A DNA stretch of 64,000 nt from Halichondria panicea. Taxonomy: Eukaryota; Porifera; Demospongiae; Suberitida; Halichondriidae. The translations under genes were made by a program, and so were the position numbers. Where the stretch lies: NCBI RefSeq assembly GCF_963675165.1, contig NC_087393.1:886002-950001 (forward strand), in the 5' to 3' direction. The notes below the pieces were generated by a model that saw only the letters and a program-made list of their open reading frames with translations, was not told where the DNA came from and searched no databases. Positions within the stretch are counted from its first letter, which is position 1; each line of letters begins with the position of its first letter. Of the stretch, positions 48,201-60,200 are shown in pieces.

Positions 48201-51200
48201 TCAGAGAAAAAACCTAGTTGTCAGGACTCCCCCCCCTCTACACACACACACCTCTCACACACCCACACAGGTGACAGGGCAGCTGTTTCGGCCGCTCATT
48301 TTTCAGATGATCCATTGGTTCACTAGGAACAGGCAGTATGAGAGCCCAGACACTATCGCTCTATTGGACGCTCTATTGGTGAGTGGAACTAGCTAAGTTT
48401 GCGGAGGCCATGGTTTGGAGAGAAAAATCCAATTTTGTGGCAGCTGGACGTGTTTTTCTCCATTGACTGTATACTAATTATGTTTGTTTTAATGTATGTA
48501 GGATGGGATTGTGCATCCTAGCAACACTTCCCTGAGGGACTTTGCTGCTCTGTGTGTGAGGGAGTTCCTTGTCTGGTCCATCAAGCAAACTAGCAAGAAG
48601 GTGAGACAATTTAACCAATTAATGGAAAAGTAAGTAAGTGTGTTAATTGCTACTAACAACTGTACAATAGAAATCATACCCAAGTATTTGGCAATTTGGT
48701 ACAGGGTTTTAGAATTCTTGCAACAGGGCTATATCAGGAGCCCATAAATAAGAGAAGGAGCGGCTAACTTCAACGTATACTCAGGGATCACGTTTCGTAA
48801 TTGCCGGTGAAACCACACTTCCTTGTTTGGAAGCGACTAAGTGCTTGCAACCGCAGCCCTGTATCTGCGTATAACACGTGTAGGGATTCAACCACTTAGT
48901 AACTCGATCTGCATAATTTATGGAAATGCGATCTCATAACCACTTACGAAACGTGATCCCCGTAGTCAGCGGCTCCTTCTCTTATTTATGGGCTCCTGGC
49001 TATATAAACAGGCACAGCAATGAATTCCATATATGGAAGTCAACTGCTGACTTTTATTACAGTGTACATGTACAGGTATGTGCATAATTATTTGATGTCC
49101 TAGAGCCTGAGAGCTACATGTAGCTATAGAGCATCAAAAGAGGTGGTGAATGGTGCACCAGGTGGAAATGCAGGGCAAATCTTGTCGTGAAGTTGCATGG
49201 TGACAATTTGAATGTCAATGCTTCAACTCAGAGGAGGAATGCCAGGGTCAAAAGGTCATTAATTAAAACACCACGTGGCCCTATGTTTTACATGTAAAAC
49301 TGAGTTTACCCTTGCGCCCCTGAGTTCATACACCACCACTAGCTGATCCTCTTTATAATCACAAGGGGAATCGTTTAAGCTATTGCGCCCCAGAGGAATC
49401 AGCTTGAGGAGATCCAGGATTTAATTACAACCTTTGACCTTTTATTGCATTCTTCAAAACCACAAGATATGGAAAATTAGCCTTATGTGGCTAGGATAAA
49501 AAATGTTGATGTACCGGCTTGCTAGCTTCCCAAGCAGGCAAATAAAGAACAGAAGCGCCAAGCTGCTATATGCAGCAAAGGTTAAGAACCCAGAACAAGA
49601 TATTTCAAGGTGACCCTATTGACCCTGGCGTTCCTCCTCTGGCTTCAACCAGAGGAGGGAGGACACGATTAACCTTAGCTCTAATTAGCTAATTATCGCG
49701 ACCTTTTAATTACATTCTTTGAACGATTCATCTTTTCTTTCTTTATAACCTCTACATATTGGAACACACAGAACAGTACTGTAGTATGAGTGACAGGCAA
49801 TTCTTGCAGGCACAGAGCAAACCATACAAATAATGGAGTGCTAGAAGCTGAGACTGTTAGTGTCATTGATGTTCTTCATGTTGGAAACACTCTGAACCAT
49901 GTTGCAGCTTTATCACAGAGACAGGAGTGCCTGGGGTGCTTCTCACAGGGATCTTGGAGACAGGAGTGCCTGGGGTGCTCCTCATAGGGATCCTGTCTCC
50001 AGGATCAAGAGTGCTTCTCACAGAGACAAGATCAGAGTGCCTGGGATGCTTCTCACAGGGATCTTAGAGATAGGAGTACTTGAGGTCCTTCTTATAGGGG
50101 TCCTATTACCTTCAGGTCCTGACAACTTGGCCATAGGGGTACCTCCAGTAGGAGAAAAGGCTTACTTTGCTCTAGCTCTTGTGTCCAATATGTAGAGGTT
50201 ATAAAGAAAGAAAAGATGAATCGTTCAAAGAATGTAATTAAAAGGTCGCGATAATTAGCTAATTAGAGCTAAGGTTAATCGTGTCCTCCCTCCTCTGGGC
50301 TTCAACTGTGTGCAGAACTGTTGGCACAGCTGTATTGAGAAGCTTATCACTACCAGTTGATGGTACAGCTGTTTGCACAGACCTTGCAAAATACTAAATC
50401 ATTCACTGCATTACCATAAACCACCATACAATGTTGCTATGCAAACAATTAGAACTAGTCTATGGGAACTCATGAACAGTGGGGATCTACCAATTAACGC
50501 TTTATGCTGAGACTTGCATGCTGTTCACACTGCTTTCCATACATGCAGTGGACAGATTAGTAGCTATACAGGTATCTGCTGGTATATGCAAGCTAGTCCC
50601 AGCCCATTCTCCACTTCAAATCCTCACCATAATTTGTATGTGAGTTTCCATACCACCAAGAGTAGATAAGAGCATCTACCATTGATACCACCTTATAGCT
50701 GGTAATTTTCGAGGATCTCTCAGATTACCCATTTTTTGTGAAAATGTTAGACTTTAAAAAGTACAGTACATTCATACCAGTTCTGGAAGCCATCATTGCT
50801 CAGGCTACATGTTGTTACTAGTAGCATAGCAACATTGTATGGTGGTTTTGTGGTAATGATAAGGATTTAGTATTTTGCAAGGTCAGCTGTACAGTAGTTT
50901 GCACCACAGTTGTCCAGCTAGCAAAAACACAATCAGGAAGCCAGTTATGAATATCATTATAATATGCACGCTACTATGCTTCTAGGAGGCCAGAGGAGGT
51001 CTGACATGCATGCACGAATCACAACAAGTTCAGTGCATTTGGCCTGGACATTATCACGTGACCGCAATGACATCAATGCACTGAACTTATAGTGATTCGT
51101 GCACACATGTCGGACCTCCTCTGCTAGGAGGCTGACTTCTTTCATTCACACAAGCACTTGCATAGGTTATCATTATACTTACAGTGCATCTAGTCTAGAG

Positions 51201-54200
51201 AGTAGAATATCACAAATGTGTGAGTATAGTTGTACTGGAACATTTCACTATAATTATCATGTGTACAGTAGCTATAGGTGAAACCCCAAAAGTTGCTATT
51301 GTGCCATTCAGGTGAAAACAGGAATGTGTGTAACATCAATAACCGGTATCTCCGGAAGTTTATAAAGGCTTTCTGGACAAATTTTTCAAAAAGTTAGACA
51401 ATTTATTCTCAAGTGTGTACTTTTTGGACCTTTAGGCCGTTAGGTCTTCTTCAAATCTCTCCCTAACCGAAACGGCACTAAAAACTAGAAATTTTGAGCA
51501 CTGCGGAGGATGTGTAGATATAGAATCAACAATAGCTATAGTCTTAATTACATGTTGTGACAAAATCCCAAATATAACAATTGTTTACTGTTTTATTAGT
51601 CCACCACTTTATGTTGCAATGAAAACATTTTTGGATATGTTGTAGCTTATTCATTCACATACACATGGTGTCAGCACATTCTATTAACATTTAAGTACAA
51701 CTACTCACACATTTGTGGCACTGTAATGTAGCATAATTATTATGATATTCATAGCTGCATGACTCGACTACCTTTATATAAAGATAACTGGTTTTACTGT
51801 GGTTTACTATTTTGCCTGGACAACTGTTGGATTCTACAAAACCCTGTATACTGTTACAGTAGAATATAGTTTTAGCTAACAACAAGGGAATACATGTGCG
51901 TGTGCATGTGCGTGTGCATGTGCATGTGCATGTGCGTGTGCGTGTGCATGTAGGTATATAGTTAAACTTGAATAGTATAGCTACCTTTACCTCTCCCCCT
52001 CTCCCCCTCAGCAACAAGAGAAGAGTGCTCTGAACACCAAGTCTCTTCTCAAGAGGCTGTACAGTTTGGCTAGTCATCCCAGTGCTACCAAGCGTCTGGG
52101 AGCAGCGCTGGCTATCAACAGCATCTACGCTGTCTTCAGGTGTGCCATTTCATCTACTGCTTACATGTCCTATTGCTACACTTTACTACAACTGAGCACA
52201 TAATTATACATTATGTAATGCTTACATTATAAATAGCGTCCGTAGTGTTGAATAAAATACAATGGATGCATGTTTTACTGATTTTGAATTTCTACCGATT
52301 GCTGTACTGACTTTGGGCCTTCCAAGAGTTCAATAATTCTGTAACGCCTTGCATGCACAGGGTGTCATATAGGGGGGAAGGGGGATATCTCCCCTAGCTC
52401 CAATTTCCCCCACCCCCCTAAAATTTGCATTGAATTAAGTATACATACTATAGTTGTATGACTGAGTGTCCATATGAATTGACCTTTTTTTAGTAAAATG
52501 TTCTGCTTACTTTTCTTATTTCCCCCCTCTACTTCAAAATCCTATATGACACCCTGATGCATACGCTATGATTCATGCTTCAGCAGCATCCTTAGAGCAT
52601 GCAAATATTTCAACTTTTTACTGCTTCTACTAAAGGGAGGAGTCTACTCTCGTGGACACCTTTGTACTTGAGATGATGGTGGTCATGATCAACAGTTTAC
52701 GACTAGCACACAAAGACGACAAATCTCTGGGTGGGTGGGTCAACAGCTAGAGCTTGTGATATCACATGACGTGTTCGTGTTTCCATAGGAACCCAGGAGC
52801 AGACCTGCCAGGCGATTCGTCACTTGACTCGTATCATCCGCGCCAAGGCAACGGCTCTTAACGTACCCAGCAAAACAAGACGAGCACCAAAGTAAGTGTG
52901 TATATATAGGATCTGTGTAAAGATCGAGGTGGCCTACATGTAGCTGCTAGTCGAAACGCACTGATGCTATGGAGAATTTGGGGCCCATTAATCTGGCTGT
53001 ATTATAAAGGGTGGCCTGGTTTCACTGGACAATGTACATACTGTAGGATTGATCAAACAACTACAAGTAATGAATATTCATGTAATAAACTGTGTGTTGT
53101 TTGTCTGTCTGTCTATAGCTAGCCAGCTATTATCCCTTCATTGTATGTGTGTCTCTCTGTGTGTAGAGGTGTCAAGGAGCCCATTCTTGCCACTGTTGTG
53201 TTGTGGGTACTCACTCAATGTGGTTCTCCAGAGACCAGCTGTCGGGAGCAGTGTATACAGCTTTTCACAAAACTAGCCAGTCTACTGCCAAGTGAGCCCT
53301 AGCAACAATGTAGTGTGTATAGTGTTCTGTATTGTAGCAGTGTAGGATGACTGTGACCTTTGCCCCCCTCCAGAAACGCCCACGGGTCGTGTGTGGGTGC
53401 GCCGAACTGTGGAGGGTGAAGGAGGTCATTTCTTTGTCACCAGGTATGCATGGTAAATGCTACAGTTGTTTCTACTGTACATGTATATGCCACTTATAAC
53501 ATTATGAGATGTACTTGCATTATACGTGTACGTGTACATATCTCCAAGCATTATCTTTATGGATATGCCGTATGTATTCATTTTCATTTTGTAGCCATAT
53601 GCTCAAATAGTAGTTAGTGATTTATACATTTCCCCTCCTCGTCAGGTTTGAGAAGGGTGGTCTAGGGAGTGGTGGTATTCAGCGGCAACCAGTGCTATCA
53701 TGTGACGTCTTCTCCCTCTCTGAGACTGTGTCGTGGTTTGAATCTCTTAACGCTGCACTTGACTGTTACACCTGGGTGCTCGAGGAACAGCTGTTGTCAC
53801 CAGGGGAACTATTCTCAGGTAAAGGGGTGCATGGGTATATAGTGTTCTGAGTTAAATATGTTATGTATACCTTAGTTAAGGTGATATAATTATTTCGCGG
53901 GTATCAATTTTTGCTATTTCTGCAAATGAGAGTAAAATCGCAAAATTGTGTACTCGCAGATAATCAGAAAATGAAATTCAAACTACGTACTTGCGAGTAA
54001 TTTACCTATAAAAAGTGAAATCGCAGGCAAATCTACCTGTGAAAATATGTCACCTTAGGGTACATACGTACAGTGGGTGTGTTTCTTTGATAATGGTGTA
54101 TATGAGGACTTCTAAATCATGTGGAAACTTCCTAAACAGTGTCTAGATTATAGCAACCGTGAGTATTTAGCCAATCAGATTTGAATGTTCTTATCTAATC

Positions 54201-57200
54201 TTTGCTACATGATTTTCTAAGTAAGTACAGTTTTCCTTACCTTTGCAGGCTATACTGCAAGAGCACTGCAACCACAATGTAGTAAATATAGTATTTTGGT
54301 TGGCTTCTGTTATGATTGTTAGTAACAAGCCAACAAAATTACTTGCTATGGCCTGCAAAATTCAAACTGTATATAACTGGTTTTAATTTGGCAATTTCAA
54401 AACTGCCAAATTAGTGGACCTAATTGCTGTAGTAGCCTAAGACGTCAAATTAAAAATCGCCAAATTCTAATAGCTCACTCGCCAAATAATTATAATAGCC
54501 GCTAAATGTTCCAGGTGTCTCATATTTTGTCTGACTGAAGTGATGGTAGCTCTGATGGTAGCTCAGCTAACTTGTTGCTTGGTTCATTGTGGCTAAATGA
54601 TATGAGCTAAAACTTGTATGCATAGCTATAGGGAGCGGAGGGCCTATATTTACTAGGCTCAAAATTGGATATTTCCGAAAGCAGCTTGTTGACCTCAAGC
54701 ATTATAATTATAGAAGGAGTGCTGTGAAAGTAGAGCCCTTGAGTTGTGTGAAAAGTCTGCAATAGCCAGTATTTTACCCATCATTGATTTTTGTGATGTG
54801 TGGGTGGACTAAAATAACACAGACAGGTAATCAGTACATTGTGGTTGCAGTGCTCTTGGAGTATAGCCTGCAAAGGTATGGAAAACCACTGTATAGCCTC
54901 TACACAGGCTCTCCTTTTTCTTTTTTTCTGTTCTTTATCACAATCGTTCAAATACTGTATTAATGTTCAATGAGATAAAATACGGTATTAATTGGAGGAA
55001 TGAAGAAAGAAATAGACGTAGAGTTAGGAAAAAGGAGAGCCTGTATCGGGAAGTCGCGTGAGGGTAGAAGGGTGGTAGAAGGGTGAAAATGAGCGTGGGC
55101 ATGCTGAGCTAGATATGTTGGACTGCCCACGCAGAATCTATGACTAATAAAGCAGCAAGCTGGACATGAACTTGGAACTGGAAGTTTGCAAGCACTATAT
55201 AGCTAGCTATACCTTAGGCTTAGCTAGATGATCTAGATTAAATTTGCAATTGTGTGTTCAGACTATCACCTTTTCTTGTGTCTTTCTACATGCTATAGTC
55301 TAGCTTAGTCATCATTATCATATTGCAGGTAGCTACTGCCACCAGAGCTGGCCACGCTGGTTCTCTGATCTGACTTGCAGCACAGCTTGGTGGTTGTCTC
55401 AGTACAGTCTTATTTAAACTCTGAATGCGTGGGAGAATACCTTACGTCACGATTGTGGGCTACATATCGCCCACGTTCATAAAAATCCTTGTGGATCACG
55501 CGATTTCCCAAACCAGGCCTTACTTTTTCTTAACTGTACGCCCATTTCTTTCTTTGCTGCCTTACTATGTCTTTCTTATGATTTATGGATGAACAGTGAC
55601 AACAGCAAGAAAAAGTAAGGCCTGGGAACGAGGCTAAAGTAAGTGCATGATTTTCTAAGTTGGATAGAACACTTCCTTTAGCCAATCAAATTTATGGCAA
55701 ACATGATCTAAGTATACGAATTAATGAATTAAGCTCGCAATATCCTAACGTGTGTCGTTCATTTGTTGATCGGGCCCGCAGTGTTCTCCCCAGAAATTAT
55801 GGAAAGCTAAGGGGTAAATTAAGGAAAAGAAGCGTGCTCTCGAATATCAGCCGGTTCTCATTGTAAGCGTGGGCGGGAGAGAACCGTCTGGTGACTCTGG
55901 GCAGAACGTTCTGCCAGTCAGGAATGTAATCATCCTGTTAACCACGTGGATAATAACCCACAATTTAAATAGAAGTGTTTATAGAGCGGTTGCATTCTCG
56001 AAGCTATCTTACATTCTTGTGGGTAAGGCTCCAATGAATATACTCTACCCACATTCCGTCCGAGGACAGAAAAGTATGCCCAGAGTCACCAGAGGGTTCT
56101 CTCCCGCCCACGCTTACAATGAGAACCGGCTGGTATTCGAGACTAGCGAAAATGTTTAAGGCTATGCCCACGCCCACTTTCGGTGCTGTTACGTCATCTT
56201 ATCTTAGCTGAAGCAAGGGAAAGTCATCCTGCACATTACATTGATTATGACTCGGTGCGCATGCGCAAGCGAGGTATACGGTAGTGTGTTTGTGTGTCTG
56301 TGTGTGTAGACTGCTACAGCTGCTCAATGTGTTTGTGTGTCTGTGTGTGTAGACTGCTACAGCTGCTCAATGTGTTTGTGTGTCTGTGTGTGTAGACTGC
56401 TACAGCTGCTCAATGTGTTTGTGTGTCTGTGTGTGTAGACTGCTACAGCTGCTCAAGGATCAATGAAGTGCAAGTAGAGTTCCTATAGGCTTTTGGTAAT
56501 GTTTTATTGAATTTTAATTCGTCGATTTGCAAAATAATGCTTCGTTCTCGAGTTATGCCTAGTTTTGCTTACTTACCATTGCAGCTTTTTCAGAAGAGTG
56601 CGTAGCAAAACTTGTCCATGGAGTATTGCTATTCTACTTAGTAGTTAGCTCTGCATTAGAATACTAGCTATTGGTAGCTGCAAGGCTCTGCTGATGCAGC
56701 CGTTAATTTTAGACTTGAACTTTTGGCATCGATGTTTTTAACAGAAATCATGGTCGATCTATACCCATTCTTTGAGTATGCAGCAAAATGAATTAATGTT
56801 CATCTCATGATAATTACAATGTAATTGGAGCGAGCGAAGCGAGTCCCTACCTAGTCTTCAATGTTGCAATTTTGTCTGTATGTATCCATACGTCATGGAT
56901 CGGCACAATGATTTGCTTAATTCGTAAAACAAGCATGTTTTTTTACGCTCGCCCCACAATGTTCAACATTCTCCTAGTGTATTATGTTATGTAGCTTCGG
57001 CACCTCCACTGAGGCTGCGGTGCTTTCATTTAACTATTGTTATAGTACATTAGAAATGTTAATTGCTCAAAATTAGTCACAAAGCTAATGAATAATCATA
57101 ACACATGACGTTATTGTGCTAGCTAAAGCTAAATTTTGTAGTTATCGTGTGCAGTGTGTCACACGTAATACTTTTGGGAAAACCTGGTGCAATGTACATG

Positions 57201-60200
57201 CCTATTCTAAAATGTCCCACGTAAGCAATATTGCTATCAGGCAAAGGTGCTACTATCGCACCTTTGATATGGTCACGAATGGCGTGAATCGTAAGGTGAG
57301 TTGTCAAATGTGGCCTACAAGCAAATTTTGTATTCTTGGTGTCCCAGTATCCTTTGACTTTGAGTAACTGTGTTACATTGCCATCTTTAGAACTTTCTTT
57401 CGGTTGAGTTAGGCCACATTCTGGAAATAGACTGTACCAATGAAATTGAACCATTGCTTGATTATTTTTTGGTAAGAATCGGTTCAAATAGTAAAGAATA
57501 GAAGTCTCGTTTGGCAAACGGGGAATAAAAAAGTCATCAAGATCAAAAAAAAGTGTATATTCATATACTCCCTGGTAACGATACAAGCAGTCGTGGTTGC
57601 TTAGAAGTTGAGAACCATAGTTAATCTGTCTCTCGTTGAAATAAGTTTTGCGGTAATCCACTCGAAGGAAACCTTCTTCAACAAAGCCTTTGATAATTGT
57701 TGGATTTTCAGTGACATTCATGAACGTGTCATCAACATACATTTGGACCAGATCAACTCCAATCGTTTTTTGATACAATAGCCACTCTTTCAGCCACAGT
57801 GGTTTACCAAAGGCTAGTGTACATGCAACCGTTTTGTTTTTACTGTCGTTTCTTTTTGGCGAGTATGTAATTTTAACAGTGCTTGTAGATATTTTAGTTG
57901 AGTTTGGAGCTGGATGATAAGTAACGAAAGCCATGCTATCTTTATGAGCTTCAAGATCATAGCAAGTTATCATTATTTCCTCATGTGTCAGATATCCCTT
58001 GTTCTTCCAAATCCAGTTGAAGTAAAGAGATTCAACTTTGTATTTCTTGGCATCAATAGTGTCCACACCACAGCCTACAAATAGCCCAAACTTACGTACA
58101 TCATTAGAGACCTCAGCAAATATCACTGTAGAGTTTTTGTAACCATCCCTTGCTCGTGTGTCGATGTACGCTGAGCGAACAACAAAATCTACCATTGGTG
58201 GTGTGTTCTTAGACGGCTTTTCAATAGATTCAGTGACGGGTCCATCGTATAAACCTGTAGTTTTTTCGACTTCCACTTCTGTTGAACTTTTTGTCAGGTC
58301 TTTCCGATCCATTGCCGAATCAAACTGAACGATGTGTTTTTCTTTCTGAAAACTAGATCTACTGTACCAGACTAGACTAACAGTCAAGATGAACAATACT
58401 AATAAAATCCAAATCTGTTTGTACCTGAACAGTGAGCTAGACATGACTAGAAATGTTACTGTCTTGTACTCCTAAGCATGCTAGCAATATCCTATATAAA
58501 GCCTATGGAATTTTGATTGATTTTTAAACGCCCACTAACTACTTCCTGTATAAGCTTCTACAGTAAAATTGTGCTGAGCTGGCACACCCTTTTACATGTA
58601 CAGTACATTGAAGCAAGAGTACGTTGTAGATAAGAGTGATTACCTGCTCTGAGGCACTTTTCCCTGAACTTCCCATGTAGATCTTATCAACTGGTGTCTA
58701 TAGGCCTTGCCCAATAATATTATGCTAACATAATTTTGAGACTAATAGTGCAGTGGCAGAGGAGGTTGGACACGCGTCATAATGGTTTACGGAGGAAATG
58801 TGTGTGCATGGAGAGATATACGGAAACTTGCAGAGAACAGTAGCTATTCAGCCAAGTCAAAAGCCTGCAAGCGATTTTAGCACTCCATACTATAGTAGTA
58901 AATGATGCTAAAAGTACCCAGTGAAACTAGAAACTGAGTAGCATAGTCATACTAGAAGCAATGAGCCAGAAACATAGATTAGTCACAAACATCAAGTTGT
59001 TGCTGCACTTGCCTTTGTTTTTTTTACTCCTGTCTTGATGTAGCAGGTATAGCGATCATAGTGTTAAACTACTACGACTCATAAACTAACAGGAGATTTA
59101 ATACAAGAGAGATAAACGAGCAAGAATAATCCCATAAGAGTTAGGTAAAATGCTGACTCAGCAGGATCGAAAAGGATCGATTTTAAGCGTATTCATGGGA
59201 TTATTAATGACTATTAATGACTAACGGATGACTACGGATGACGCGTGTCCAGCCTCCTCTGCAGTGGAGCATTGAGCATTATGCCAGCCTAATACTTATA
59301 GGCAATTTTTACCATAATAGTTGACGTTTACACTTCTGCGCACATGGTCCACATGGTGGCTATAGACTGGCTAGTATAGTAGTGGCTTACTGAGTATATA
59401 GTATGGAAGGTGCTAGTAGTAGTACTGTTGACTCTTTTCTAAGATTTCTTTCACCAATAATAGTTCTAGAATATAGAAGGGTCTAGTCTGTGATGTTGCA
59501 GTATAATTCTGTTGATGATTTTGAGGATAATAATTAAATAAGTTAGGTACAATGCAGAGACTTGGAGACTAGACTAATAGACACATTTTTGAATAATTGG
59601 GCAAGGCCTACTCTTATTACCTGCATTGCCATATCAAGCTGAACGATGTGAACAATGTCTTTTTCTTTCTGGTCATGCTGAAAACTAGATCTACTGTGCC
59701 AGACTATAGCTAGAATAATAGTCAAGATGAGCAATAGGAATAAAATCGTTTTAACTTGAACAGTGAGCTAGACATGACTAGAACTTTTTTTACTGTCTTG
59801 TAGTATGTTTCAGAATACACTTAGTTGGTGATTCTTTTGCAACACAACAATGTTATTTAGATGGATTTACATCAGGAGCCTATAAAAAGAGAAGGAGCGG
59901 CTAACTTCAATGTATACTCGGGATCACGTTTCGTAACCGCACTTCCTTGTATCGAAGCGACTAAGTATTTGCAAACCAAATTTTACTTATAGAGATACTG
60001 AAAATGCCTACGCACACACACGCACGCACGCATGCACACACGCACACACGCACGCATGCACACACACACACACGCACAGCTCAACCAAAGAAGCCATTAG
60101 ACAAGTCATCCTGTCTGTTTGAGAGCCTCCATTTCTTCCTGAGCAGTCTCTCCCCTCATGGACTAGAGTCAGCTGCTTGTGTGATACAGCCTGGGGCAAC

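Larger units (their letters stand above)
48601..52011. other. PRKDC intron 28, a MITE cluster
   Basis: Five separate inverted-repeat elements occupy roughly half of this 3.4 kb intron (see the individual entries). A GTGCATGTGCGTGTGCATGT repeat lies near its 3' end (51895-51952). No coding exon recognised. Confidence 0.65.

Noticed and set aside
55660..56159. Two plus-strand ORFs (about 68 and 96 codons)
   Set aside because: They run through the inverted-repeat element at 55843-56152; no homology or splice support.
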